Positions 35,814 to 47,335 of a stretch of 64,000 bases of DNA are shown in pieces. The first letter of the stretch is position 1; each line of letters opens with the position of its first letter. The stretch is from Siphonodentalium dalli (lineage: Eukaryota; Mollusca; Scaphopoda; Gadilida; Siphonodentaliidae). The notes below the pieces were generated by a model. It searched no databases and had not been told where the DNA came from. It saw only the letters and a program-made list of their open reading frames with translations. The translations under genes were made by a program, and so were the position numbers. The stretch covers positions 195,718,935 through 195,782,934 of the forward strand of contig CP136061.1 in the NCBI GenBank assembly GCA_032622095.1. The letters are read 5' to 3'.

Positions 35814-36740
35814 ATTCAATAAACGTACACTCCGTTTCAATAGCCATATTTTCTTAACCAATAGTAATCTATTTCAAACCAATAGTCTCCATTTTCAAAC
35901 CAATAGTCGTTCTTGGATTCATTAAGAGACAGTTCCGTTTTAATAGATATAGATTCATAATCAATGTTGACCGATGCTAAATTAATGTTCTATTTTAATT
36001 TAATAGTATTCATTGTTCAACTAATATCTAACAACAACAATTAGTAAGATTCGCGCATATTCAATAAACGTACATTCCGTTTCAATAGCCATATTTTCTT
36101 AATCAATAAACTTATTTCAAACCAATAGACGATTTCCCACGAGCAATGATTATCGTTATCAAACTAATAGACCTTATTGTAATTCTTATATTTAATAGAT
36201 ATAAATTATCACCAATGCACAATTAAAGTGATGTGAAACACTCCGGTAGGGTGATCAAATAGAAATGGAGAATCATCTTGTTCAAAGAAGTTATTTTTAC
36301 AAATATTATATCTAAATTAATAACACACACCGATGGAAAATCGTTTTCGTTAGTTTATCGCCGATAAAAGCGTCCCGGTTCGAGTAGTAAATATTTACAA
36401 TTTAGCATAGTTCAGACAATGGTTTCTATGGAGTGGTACGGTCGATTTGCTTGATGTTTTCGGTGATGTTAGTAGAATGCTACATTCCTCCAGTTGGCAT
36501 AGCACCTGAATACTAACTGATCAGTTTCACGCACCCGAACAAGTACGTAATATGTCTGTAATGACGTTCTAGCTATTTCAATTCAATAGGTTTCGTATTC
36601 TGATCAATATCTAATTACGAAATCTACTATTTCCGGTCAAACCAATGAGTAGGAATTTGAAATTAATGATTAAAACACGAATTAACGCCAGAGGTCTCTG
36701 ATGGCGATGTTTGAAGAAACTTTATTCATGTGACGTCAGA
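35814..36740 (+). repeat. CAATAG-family repeat, interrupted by a TTAA element
   Basis: Blocks such as CGTTTCAATAGCCATATTTT occur twice (about 35835 and 36075). The part from about 36050 to 36720 is present inverted at 58110-58475, without the insert at 36227-36557. The two copies define the insertion precisely. Confidence 0.75.
36227..36557 (+). mobile_element. TTAA-flanked element, copy with empty-site proof
   Basis: TTAA precedes it (36223-36226) and GTAA, one substitution from TTAA, follows (36558-36561). The inverted paralogue at 58310-58313 has a single TTAA between GAACGTCA and TTGTGCATTGG, i.e. no element. Start AGTGATGTGAAACACTCC and end AATATGTCT match the other copies. Confidence 0.82.
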
Positions 36741-37323
36741 AATATATAAATAAACATGGGAATTCCCAATGTCATGTCGGTGTGACGATTTGCAGTAGTT
36801 AGCTCGGTGCAAATCAAACGACGATAAATATTCACTATAACATGTTTATATTGAATATTCTCAGTAAATAATTATTATGTGCGTTTCAAAAGAAATCAGA
36901 ATAAATTGTTATTGTTTTTAAGTATTGGTTATAGATAACAGTTAATTCGATTGACTCCCCTCTTCCCATATGCATGCTTACTGTGGAAGACCGATCGCCC
37001 GGCGATTCACCCAGGTCCGTTGGATGGCTCAAACGACTTTTCCTACTATGGCCAGTTTGTACCCTTAATTTGAATGACACATTTAATTGTTTCGTACCAT
37101 GTTTTTGGTAATTTCACACCATATCCCGGTATGTTTCGTCGATTCCTACAAATGATGATTGGTCATTCGTATGTGAAAAATTATTTTAATTTTGTTAACT
37201 TAATGAAAGCGAACATGTTCATAATTTAACGTTCATGATGATGACAACCCGACATTTACATGTTAACCTATTTCTTTCTTTTTTTGCGAAACAAATTAAC
37301 AAATTGAAATTGTGGCGACAAAG
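36741..37323. other. No gene recognised
   Basis: A minus-strand open frame at 36886-37080 has no domain. TTTCGTACCATGTTTTTGG near 37090 resembles the minisatellite unit at 57858. Confidence 0.45.
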
Positions 37324-37780
37324 TTAAGATGCATAATCCGAATTAACGCTTGAATATTACTATTTCCTTGGCTTCGGGGGTAAAACATATTTGATTTGAG
37401 TTGAGGAACCCACCCATCAAAGCTGAGAGTGATCAGATATTTATTTTTGAAATCTATTATTTTTCACCATCAATAATTAAGTGGCCCAGTAAAAAGTCGA
37501 CGAGAAGACGGTCTCGGACCAAATTGCGGATGAAGATGGATTACTCTAAAAGCAAGTGGCTTTTTTGTGTCAGATATTTGACAAACCGGCAAAATTTCGT
37601 TGAACAAAATGTTGATAAATAACAGGTTTTGGGCAATTGTATACATGTACATGTACTATATTTGACTGGTTAGCATTATTTTTGGGCCATTAATCGATTC
37701 TGGTAAATGAGGCGGCATTTAAAAATAAAATTTGTTGGAATCTGATATGGGAACCATCGAACCGGATTGAGTACCTTTAA
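37324..37780 (+). mobile_element. TTAA-bounded repeat, GATGCATAATCCG family
   Basis: The copy is bounded by TTAA at 37324-37327 (then GATGCATAATCCGAATTAAC) and 37777-37780 (preceded by GAGTACC). The interior has CTTGGCTTCGGGGGTAAA, GAGGAACCCACCCATCAAAG and GAGTGATCAGATATTTA. Relatives lie at 53209-53685, 63131-63300 and 26143-26180. No open frame of note. Confidence 0.6.
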
Positions 37781-38587
37781 TGTTATTTAAAAAATAATAA
37801 TACTGGTATAGTCAATGGTATGAATTGTCGAAATGATACATGAACTGGTACCGGTATGAAATGTCCAGAACCCTGGTGCGAAACATCTCCATTTCAAACT
37901 TCCATGGCACGAAATGCCAGCAACCTATTGGCTATTCATTCCATTGCACATTATAATTTATTTCCAATGAAATCAGGGGCTTGGCTAGAGAGTCTCCCCA
38001 TTGGGGAGGGGGTCCACCTTGATACATGTATGTTCTGACAGCACCCCCTTGGAAGTTTCCTACAGATATACAGGATACAGGGTACATGTATATCGGTCCA
38101 AAATTTGTTCGAGAATTATTATTTAGATATGACATTTTTTCCCAGTATGGCTTGTTATCAAACTCCATTTGTACTTAGGTGAATATCACCTCAATTTGCC
38201 TTAAATCAAGTAATATCGTTTTACGACATCACTAATTAGAGTAATATGATTTTATGACATCACGGATCCGAGTAATATGGCTTTACGACATGGCGTAATT
38301 CTATTTATTCCACACCCATTGACGTGAGGTACATGTATTCAACGGAATCCCAGCCATTGAATACATAGTAGTGTATACCTCTAGTGGAATACAAGCCGGA
38401 ACTATTCTTGTGGACGTTGTCGCCAAGAAAGATGACGTACATTACGTCAAGCATCCGCTTCTGGTGATCCCCCATAATTACTGGCTATTTGTCAGACTTA
38501 AATCACAATAAAGGTAGCTATAGATAGTAACAATGGATATGACATTCATGGATTGAACTTATCTGACTGAACGGTGTAGAATAAATA
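37781..38587. other. No gene recognised
   Basis: GGGGCTTGGCTAGAGAGTC near 37976 recalls the hAT-like terminus CTTGGCTAG and may be a decayed end. GTAATATGNTTTTACGACAT-like phrases repeat three times near 38210-38290. Confidence 0.45.
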
Positions 38588-38749
38588 CAGAACACAACTT
38601 GCATCATAATCTCGAATCTTTTATCGAACTCGTTGCGGACGGCGCAAAGTTATATTACGCTCGAGCTACGCTCTCGCGAAATATATCCTTGCGCCATCCG
38701 CAACTCATTCGATAAAAGATTCTCGATTAAGATGCGCGTTGTGTTCTGT
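38588..38749. mobile_element. Fold-back MITE (162 bp)
   Basis: CAGAACACAACTTGCATC on the left pairs with GATGCGCGTTGTGTTCTG on the right, and the arms continue inward through CTTTTATCGAACTCGTTGCGG to a short centre around GCTCGAGCTACGC. Flanks AAATA and TCTATTT resemble those of the smaller inverted repeat at 61699-61784. Confidence 0.75.
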
Positions 38750-38836
38750 CTATTTCACTGTTAAATAATGCGTAGATACCGATTTTTGGGGATGTCACTC
38801 ATTTGAAAGAGTTGTCAATATCACTGTTAGTCTGTT

Positions 38837-38919
38837 CACAGGAGCTTGGAATTTGGTAAAAACCCCTCTTTTATTGGCGGAACCACCACCCGGACCATAC
38901 CAAATTCCAAGCTCCTGTG
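38837..38919. repeat. Perfect 22-bp inverted repeat
   Basis: CACAGGAGCTTGGAATTTGG with TA (38837-38858) is exactly complementary to 38898-38919, separated by about 39 nt rich in CCACC and GGCGG. The perfect arms indicate a recent fold-back or a selected hairpin. Confidence 0.8.
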
Positions 38920-38949
38920 GTCTGTTACTAAGAGGTGAACTGCCGTAAT

Positions 38950-39454
38950 AAATATATAGGGCATTACTTGGTTGGTTTGATATTATAGGCCTGATTGCAG
39001 TCCTCGGTACCTCATATCAGCCTTCGACGTCAGGCTGATAGTGATATGAGGTTACATCATGCTGATATAGGGCCTAAAATCAAACCAACGAAGAAATATC
39101 CTATAATACATGTATTATATAACTAACAGGGTGACCTGTCGTGGCCCAGGTTAATGCGGTGTGGAATTGTTTTGCCCCTCCTACTTTTTGTCCCTGACCC
39201 CAATACCATCAGTGTAGACATTTCTAATCTGCACCATTATGATGATTATCTTTCTCATAAGAAATAACTAATTAATAGATAGGGTATTACTTGGTACTTG
39301 TTGGTTTTAATATATAGGCCTGTTTTCAGCCCCCCCCCCCCGGTAACATCATATCAGCCTTCGACCTCAGGTTGATAGAGATATGAGGTTACCTCGAGCT
39401 GATATAGAGTCTAATATCAAACCAACCAAGAAATATCCTCTAAATATTATATAA
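38950..39454. repeat. Duplicated composite: fold-back plus Helitron end
   Basis: A fold-back (about 38955-39110) has GGGCATTACTTGGTTGG outside and an inner hairpin ACCTCATATCAGCC/GGCTGATAGTGATATGAGGT. It is followed by a minus-strand Helitron 3' end (39123-39268) that ends CTAACAGGG on the plus strand. A second fold-back copy lies at about 39281-39432, again followed by a minus-strand Helitron (39455-39693). The pair repeats with a period near 330 bp. Confidence 0.68.
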
Positions 39455-39693
39455 CTAGCATGGTGACCCGTCATTGCCCAGGTTAAAGCGGTGTGGAATT
39501 GTTTTGCCCCTCCCACTTTTTGTCCCTTACCCCAATACCGTCAAGTGCTGTGTACATGTGCATTTCTAATCTGCACCATTGTGATGATTGTCTTTCTCGT
39601 AAGAAATTACCCCTATTAGACCCCTTTGGAGCCATCTAGAAGGTCCCTCGTGAATTTATACAGAATACAGACATTCACAAATATAGGTATAGA
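39455..39693 (-). mobile_element. Minimal Helitron-like element (239 bp)
   Basis: Read on the minus strand it begins TCTATACCTATATTTGTG, then AATTCACGAGGGACC, GGGGTCTAATAGGGGTAAT, and ends TTAACCTGGGCAATGACGGG, TCACCATGCTAG, T. The TC start, hairpin and CTAG end are the full Helitron signature in a very short copy. Its 5' flank (39694 onward) is a LINE 3' fragment. Confidence 0.75.
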
Positions 39694-39780
39694 CAAGAAA
39701 ACCATAGTCAGAAATGGTAACGCCACCAAGATTATAGTATTACATATAAATAGAAATTATAAAAAATACATAAAATATTT
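39694..39780 (+). mobile_element. LINE 3'-end fragment
   Basis: ACAAGAAAACCATAGTCAG and AAATGGTAACGCCACCAA are identical to the 3' end of the LINE at 50364-50398, so this is a short piece of the same family. Confidence 0.65.
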
Positions 39781-40676
39781 TGATAACAATTGCGTTTAAA
39801 CAAGTAATCCTTCAAATTATTACTAACAAAGCAAGTAAACGACTGTGGGGTCACTCAACAGATTATAAAGACTTGGACTTAGTATGCTGTAAATACTAAA
39901 ATTTAAATGAAATAATTAAAAGATCAAATTTAGCAAGTAGTAAAAGTAAATTTTCTCATTTTTTTTTTGCGGTTAAATAAAGCAATAATTTAAATGTAGC
40001 ATTTGGTTTTTAAAAAATGATTGACCGTGGCTCTTCCAATAATTGCGCGACTGACCTGGTCAATTGTTCTTAAGAAGTTGTTTTGAGAATTACTATGGAG
40101 GGAAATAGTTATGGCTGTGGCTTCGAAAGTAATTAACTTGGTGACGTGGTGTTAACAAATCTGAACTCCAGTAAACCAAGGACGCTCCATACCAAATATA
40201 AGGTAAATTAATAATTCTTTAGAAGTTGTTTTAAGATTTACTATGGAGGGAAAGAATTGTGGTGCTGGCTTCGCAACTATTTGACCTCATTGTAACAAAT
40301 ATAAATATTAGTCACTCAGGCAATAGATGTATATATTCTGTATATTAAGTTATTGGGTCTTACGTGTCTTGAGATGTCTAAATAATTTTCGATGGACAGA
40401 TCGCACAAGGGACCCACGCCAATCTTCTGTTGGGATTCCAATTGTTGGCTTATTAAATATGCACATATGCTTAAGATACAGTCGCGCGCGAAGCACGCTC
40501 CCGTAAGTCAGGTTTTGGATCCCAGTTAATGAAAAGATCATTGAAATAATCGGTTTCCCCCAATAAACATCCATATATTCAATATACATGTTTTGGAGCA
40601 GAATTAGGCAGTCCATATTGGACGCCATCATGGAATTTATTTTGTTTTGTTTTAATTTTCACACATATTTATTAGT
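39781..40676. other. No gene recognised
   Basis: GAAGTTGTTTT, ACTATGGAGGGAAA and GTGGCT/GCTGGCTTCG phrases occur twice (about 40075-40130 and 40222-40275), a diverged tandem duplication. The minus-strand open frame at 40350-40631 has no domain. Confidence 0.45.
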
Positions 40677-41202
40677 TATGTGGATGGAGTTCTCATTAAA
40701 CCTCACATCCTTATATTGGTTACAGTAATGCCCAAAGTAATTGACCACTTAACCAGATCAGACTTATTGGTAATTTTTCAGGATTTAAAATCCTGAAAAA
40801 TTACAAATAATTCTTCTCTGGGTAAGTGGTCAATTACTTTGAACATTACTGTATGAGGATTGAGTTATCATTAAACCTCAAATCCTTATATTGGTTACAG
40901 TAATGCCCAAAGTAATTGACCACTTAACCACAGCAGAATTATGGGTATTTTTTCAGCATTTAAAATCCTGATAAATTACCCATTATTCTGCTGTGCTTAA
41001 GTGGTCAATTACTTTGAAAATTACTGTATGAGGATTGAGTTATCATTAAACCTCAAATCCTTATATTGGTTACAGTAATGCCCAAAGTAATTGACCACCT
41101 TAACCACAGCATAATTATGGGTAATTTTTCAGGATTTAAAATCATGAAAAAATACCCATAATTTAGCTGTGGTTAAGTGATCAATTACTTTGGACATTAC
41201 TG
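40677..41202 (+). repeat. Three tandem 175-bp units, each a 129-bp palindromic TA-MITE plus spacer
   Basis: Palindromes at 40723-40851, 40898-41026 and 41073-41202 each begin CAGTAATGCCCAAAGTAATT and end with its near inverse. TA flanks both sides except the last right flank. Spacers of 46 bp contain GAGTTATCATTAAACCTC and ATCCTTATATTGGTTA. Period is exactly 175 bp for both steps. The centre TTTTTCAGGATTTAAAATCC is itself palindromic. The AAAGTAATTGACCA block is shared with the MITE at 5391. A half copy lies at 61825-61895. Confidence 0.9.
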
Positions 41203-42271
41203 TTTGTAGATGGAGTTAAACATCACAACAGTGTGTTGGGGATTTGGACCTTGACTTGGGACCTTTGGTTTTTAACTCAACAAATGCGCGTACACCATAT
41301 ACACAAATTTCTTATGTAACCAGAGTTTTTCTTGGATAAGATGAGGTTGAAGCCTGCTAACATTTCAAATTGTTGTCAGTTTTGTATTCCCTGCAGCGGA
41401 ACTCGACGCATTGAAGCAAAAGTTACAAGAGATAAAATGTGTACGTAACGAGACTATAATACAAATGAAAAAATAAATTCAGGGAGGGGTGGGGCGATAC
41501 AGGGAACTAAGGGTTGAACCGATATAAATTTATAGAGCGATAATGACCAATGTTGACATATTATGCATCTCAACTCTACTGAACATTGCAACAAGGCTGT
41601 AAAATAGGGGGTGTCAGAATTTTAGTCATCTCTATATAGTGCCATAATAGTCATAAGATGTTGGGTTGGTTATATGGACTCGGAGAAAAAGGGGTTTGTA
41701 CCGATGAACTGACATAAATTAGTGGAGCGATGTTGCCATGTAATATATCGCGACTGTACTAAAGCAGCAATGATATAAAATTGGGGGGGGGGGGGAGGTC
41801 TGAAATTATCTCTATGTCTATAGATGGCACCAGGATTATATAGAAAGGAATAGCAATTGATATACGTATACGGTATACTATAGTAATACCATAGACATAT
41901 AAGTACAAGTATCACGCGATACAATATTACGTAACGTGACTATACCGATGAAAGAAATAAATAAATTGGACCGGGATTAGAGGTTGGGTTGGTTATATGT
42001 GGATAATTGGATATGGAATTCATACCGATGAAACGATACAAATTAGTGGAGCGATAAAGACCAATGTTGACACTTAGTCAGGCTATGCGGGAGAAAATAG
42101 GGGGTTGATACGATAGACCAAAATAAAATTGTCGGGTGATAATGACCAATGTTTATGTATAAAGTAACGCGACTGTACTGTCGCACAATTATCAGGTGTA
42201 ACCGGTCAAATATGGACTCTAGTGCCAATATGGAACAGCTCAGAAAATATTTGCAGGGCCCAAAAAATTAT
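41203..42271 (+). repeat. Degenerate tandem repeat (ACCGATGAA...GAGCGATAATGACC family)
   Basis: Units near 41515, 41698, 42023 and 42108 share ACCGATGAA, TAAATTAGTGGAGCGAT, GACCAATGTTGACA and CGACTGTACT. GTAACG(A/T)GACTATA follows at about 41445 and 41933. Spacing is irregular. No gene is recognised. Confidence 0.55.
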
Positions 42272-42612
42272 TTAACATGGCATTTGCCATTAAAATCGAT
42301 TTATGTCAATAAAACTGTCATTTTTTCAAAATTTTAAGCTGAGATTTGGTGTTTGTGCGTGGGATAGTTATATATTCCTAAAATTACAGAGTACAGCACG
42401 TAATTATGTTTTAGATGGAAGAAATGAATTGTTTTCAATGATAAAAATTTAACATGGCATTTGCCATTAAAATCGATTTATGTCAATAAAACTGTCATTT
42501 TTCAAAATTTTAAGCTGAAACTTGGTGTATGTGCGTGGGATACATATATATTCATAAAATGACCAGTCCAGCGCGTAATTATGTTTTAGATGGAAGCAAT
42601 TGAATTTGTTTT
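42272..42612 (+). repeat. Tandem duplication, period 177 bp
   Basis: AACATGGCATTTGCCATTAA, ATGTCAATAAAACTGTCATT and GCGTAATTATGTTTTAGATG occur in both halves, starting at 42272 and 42449. The inner GGCATTTGCC is a small palindrome. The open frames crossing it are not credible proteins. Confidence 0.82.
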
Positions 42613-42810
42613 CGATAATAAATTTGCAGCGTGGACGGGTCATTACGGTCAACCCGGTCATCGAGTGCGCTCAATTTGTAAACAAAGTTTTTGGTCAATA
42701 GTCGTTTTGGTCAAACTATCCCTTTTTAGACCGGGACAGCAGATCCGAATAGTAGATAAGATGTATTTAGATAGAATTATCAAAAGAATTTGACCGATTC
42801 GGGTGTAGTT

Positions 42811-43180
42811 TATCATATTTTCATAAACATATTATACACCGGTGGCGTTAACTTTACAATTTCGGCATCTACGTGATTCTATCGGTACGATTGAGTAATG
42901 GTACAAAACAAAATGTTCAAGAATACATTAGGGGCTCCCAAAGGGTTATATATTATTTTCAGTCTATCAAATTATTTATATTTTCAACAAAATATTATTA
43001 CACCGGTGACTTTAAGTTTACAATTTCAGCCTGTCCTGACTCTATCGATACGATTTATCATATTTTCATAAACATATTATACACCGGTGACGTTAACTTT
43101 ACAATTTCGGCATCTACGTGATTCTATCGGTACGATTGAGTAAGGTACACAAAATCTCCAAGAATACATTCGCCCTGTCC
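42811..43180 (+). repeat. CACCGGTGACGTTAAC repeat, two full and one partial copy
   Basis: ATTTTCATAAACATATTATA, CACCGGTGGCGTTAAC, TTCGGCATCTACGTGATTC and ATCGGTACGATTGAGTAA occur at about 42815 and 43055 with a diverged copy near 42985. A remote relative is at 52365-52430. Confidence 0.78.
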
Positions 43181-43583
43181 ACCACACAATATCAAACTCA
43201 CAGAAGCTAGAAACACAACAGGTGGCGTAATAAAGATTTTTTTTTAAGTTCCCGGACTCCTGTGGTTGTATATAGAATGCACTTACAGAGATTCTGACTT
43301 CAAACTTGTGCCACCGTCTAATTACATGTACCGGTATAGTTTTTTGGTTGAAAGATTAGAAAATCAGTGCACCCCCCCCCCCCCTCTCAAAATTATCATT
43401 TAAGGAATAATCTTAGTTTTGAATGTAATTACAGTTTAAAGATCTCTCCCTAAACCAAGTTTTTATATGCAGCAGTTTAATGAAATATGTATTAAATATT
43501 AAAAATAATAAATATGAATCGAAAACCCCTGTCTGGAAATGCTTCTATCTGACAATATTGATTTTATTTCATATTTTCTGGTA
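43181..43583. other. No gene recognised
   Basis: The stretch has a C-run near 43372 and no supportable exon or further repeat. Confidence 0.5.
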
Positions 43584-46500
43584 TCTATATAGCTATATTT
43601 GCGAATGCCTGTCTGTCTGTGTTCTATATAAATTCACAGGGGACCATCTAGATGACACCTAAGGGGTCTACTAGGGGTAACTTTTTACGAGAAAGATAAT
43701 GGTGTGGGTTAGAATTTTCTAAAGTGACGCCGTTTTTGTCAGGGGCAGAAAGGGGGAAGGGGCAAATTTTGTTGTTGTCGCCGATTGCCACGAAACTTAG
43801 AAATAATCATCCCATGATATGAAGAATCTAATGGAGTGGTTTATATATGTCAAAAGTGGCGTCGTTCGAGTCAGGGATGCACGGAAGGGGAGAGGGGCAC
43901 CAAAATTGATTAAACTAATTTTATCGCCGATTTCTACCAAATTGATATATATTCTTCTTCATGATACAAGGAATCTAATTGTGCGATTTAAAGACGCCAA
44001 ATTGTTGTCGTTTGGATGAGAGATTGGGGGGGGGGGTGGGCACTAAATTTGATTACAATAGGTTTAGTCGCCGATTGCCACCACACTTATACAAAATCAT
44101 CCACATGGTATGAGAAGTCTAACGGTGTGCTTAAATCTGTTAAAAGTGGCCCCATTCGAATCAGGGATGCACTGAAAGGGAGAGGGGCACCAGAAATTGA
44201 TCAACAATATTTTAGCGCCAATTACCACCATGTTCTTATCCATGATACGAGCATGGATGTGGCTAGAGGGGCAGAGAGCTATATTTTCAATAGTTGGAAA
44301 TTTCATACCTGCCACAACGAAATTTCACACCAACAATAGGTTGAAAATGTTCTTGTAGTTGGATAATAAAACAATTTATTGGGGGAATTTATTGTTTTTC
44401 GACCAATATTTGTATATGTTCCTATTTTTTGTCAAAATTTTTGACAGAAATGGACATCAGTTGGAAATTTTCCAACCTTAGGGGGGTGACAGGTTGGAAA
44501 TTTCCAACACTTGGAAAGCTTGTGTCCTGGTCCCTCCCCCGTGGCCTGTCAAAAACTTCTAGTTAATTTAAGAAAACAATATTGTCATACAATTGGTCAA
44601 CATTGTCATTGGAATTGTCATCAGTTGGAAATTATCCAACCTAAGTGGGGATGTAGGGTTTGAAATTTCCAACAGTAGGAAGGCTTGAGGCTAGTCTAGA
44701 TGTTAGGATTTTGCGATTTTCTTGTTCAGATTTCAAAATTTTCGCACACCGGGCCGAACCGTGGTCGGCCCGGTGTGTCATTTCCCCATCCACATGGCCA
44801 ATACAAAACTGCTAATTAGTTTAGCAAAACAATATTTTACTACATTTGGTCAAACTTGTAGACATAAATGGTCATCAGTTGAAGAATTTTCCAACCTGAG
44901 GGGGAGCATGAGGTTTGAAATTTCTAACACTAGGAAAGCTTCAGTTGAGGCCAGTCTAGATGCTAGGATTTGCGATTTTCTTGTATATAGTTTTCAATAT
45001 TTTCTCACACCGGGCCAAACAACCATGGTCGGCCCGGTGTTTCCTGGTCTGTTGTCGGTAGCTGTGTGCATTTGTCTGGAATTAGATCACTAGTTTTTTT
45101 TTTTGGGGGGCAATTTTCAGGTTAAAATATCTTAATGTTCTCATACTGGGAAAATAGAAGCATGGCTTATGAATATATAGGAAATAGGAAATTAGGCCTG
45201 AGTATGAGGTATAAGGGGGGGGGGGGGTGCAAATGGAATTATGCAAACAGTTGTGTTGGTGCGATTTCGACTCAAGGGGGGGGGGGTGCAAATGGAATTA
45301 TGCAAAACGTTGTGTTGGTGTGATTCTGACTCAATGGGGGGGGGGGGTGCAAATGGAATTATGCAAATTCCCAAGGTGGACACCCCCCCCCCCCAGCGGA
45401 GACCCACTAGCCACATCCCTGGATACGAGGAATCTAATCGTGTGATTTAAAGACGCCATATTGGTGCTGTTTGATTGAGAGATGGGGAGGAGAGCGGGTT
45501 TTCACCAAATTTGTTTAGTCGCCGATTAGCACAAAACTAGCTTATAGATATAGATAATTCCCATGATATCAAGAGTGTAATTGTGTGGTCTAAGGATGTC
45601 AAACGTGGGGCCATTCGAGTCAGTGGTGCATATAGGTGAGAGGGACACAAATTATAATAATATGTTTAGCGCCGATTTCCACCAGATTGATACATATTCT
45701 TCTCCGTGATACGAGGAATCTAATCGTGTGTTTTAAATACACGAAATAGGTACCCTTTGGTGAGAGATAAGGAGACCTTAAATTTGATACGAATTTGTAT
45801 AATCGCCAATTTTCACCAATTTTATATATAGGCCTATGCATCTCCATAATGAGTCTAAGCGTGTGGCTTAATGGTGACAAAAGTGGCACCGCTGGAGTCC
45901 GAAATAGGGACAGTAGTCACAAAAAAACTGATAAAAAATAAGTTTAGCACCAATTACCATCAAATTCATACACGTTCTTCTTAAATGATACGATGAATCA
46001 AATCGTGCTGTCTGTCTTTCTGTCTGTATGTGTTCTATATATAACTTCGTGGAGTAGAATCGAGATGGCACCAAGGGGGTCTAAGAGGGGTAATTTATTA
46101 CGAGTAAAATAATGATGGGGTTAAAATTTTCTAAAGTGACGCTGTTGGTTTCAGGGGAAGAAAAGAAGGAATGGCGGCAAAATTAAAACAAATATGGTGA
46201 AATAGTTTTGTCGCCGATTTCCACCAAACGCATACATAATAACCTCAGCGATATGGCGCTGTTCGAGTCAGCGTTGCAGGAGGGCATCAACAATTGATTT
46301 AATAAACTATTTTTAGCGCATATTTCCACCAAATTAATATATTATTCTTCGCCATGATACGAGGAATATAAACGTGTTATTTAAAGACGCCAAATTGCTG
46401 CCGTTTGGGTGAGAGATGGTGGTCATAACTATGATAAGAATTTGTTTAGTTACTGATTACCACCAAACCTATATATATTCATCTCCAGTATATCATGCAT

Positions 46501-47335
46501 CCATTAGTCGAATGGACGTGGGTTAAATATGTCAAAAGTGGCGCCGTTAAAGTCATGCATGAGGATGGCAGTTGCACCAAAGCTGATACAAATATATTTA
46601 GCACTAATTTCCACCAAATTCATACACGTTCTTCTCTAATGATACGATGAATTAAATCACATTTGGTGTCGCTTGGGTCACGGATGGCGAGAGGATATGC
46701 ACTATCATTTATAAGATTGCTATTCGCCGATATCCACCTATAAATTATATATAGACACCCAGGCCATCTATATCATTTTAAGGAGTTTTTGGCGTTCAAA
46801 TTTCACAATCTCGACAAATGGTGACACAATTAAGCTGAGTCACTTGAACAATTGTATCTTCTCAACTGTCATATTTATTCACATAAATGAGCTAGCAAAA
46901 CAGATACATAGAATAAGCATTAAAAGTATATCTATCATTTTATTTAAGAGATACATATATTCTTGCAAACTTAGAGACCTCGAACCGTCAGAGGATTGCA
47001 TATATAGAATGGCTCATGTATATACTATAACACAATTGAGTCTGTTCCATTCAATACAGTTTCCACAATAAAGTTACAATTTGTCAAGATACATGCAATT
47101 GTATCGAATGCCTGTTCAAAAATAGTTGTCACAGTGTGCAGTCAAATATAATTTCTTCTGATATAAAAGAAAACGCAGTCAGTAGCACATGACTTTTCCG
47201 GATCATCCAATACTGACATCTGACAAGGGTATATCTTTTCGATACAGCGGATTTTTTAGACAGCGGATTTGTTTAGAACAGACTCATCGACTAACAAACA
47301 ACACAAAATCTCGCTATGTACCGGGCACGTGTAGC
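43584..47335 (+). mobile_element. Long Helitron-like repeat, interrupted by hAT and truncated by LINE
   Basis: It starts A|TCTATATAGCTATATTTGCG, then TGTCTGTCTGTG and TTCTATATAAATTCACAGGG as at 27088. Satellite units with TTTCCACCAAATTGATA and GATACGAGGAATCTAATC run to about 46700, with a second start-like CTGTCTTTCTGTCTGTATG near 46013. 46060-47335 is collinear with 34220-35330. Collinearity stops at CACGTGTAGCT (47335), where LINE sequence begins. A hAT-like element at 44252-45421 splits one satellite unit. Confidence 0.65.
44252..45421 (+). mobile_element. hAT-like element, copy 2, exact 8-bp duplication GATACGAG
   Basis: GATACGAG lies at 44244-44251 and 45422-45429, and joining the flanks gives CCATGATACGAGGAATC, the normal satellite text. 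Ends are CATGGATGTGGCTAGAGGG and the inverse of CAGGGATGTGGCTAGTGGG. The body has many GTTGGAAATTTTCCAACC blocks and CACACCGGGCCGAACC. Three G-runs near 45211, 45287 and 45337 punctuate a TGCAAATGGAATTATGCAAA repeat. No transposase is visible. It is collinear with 7696-9258. Confidence 0.9.
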
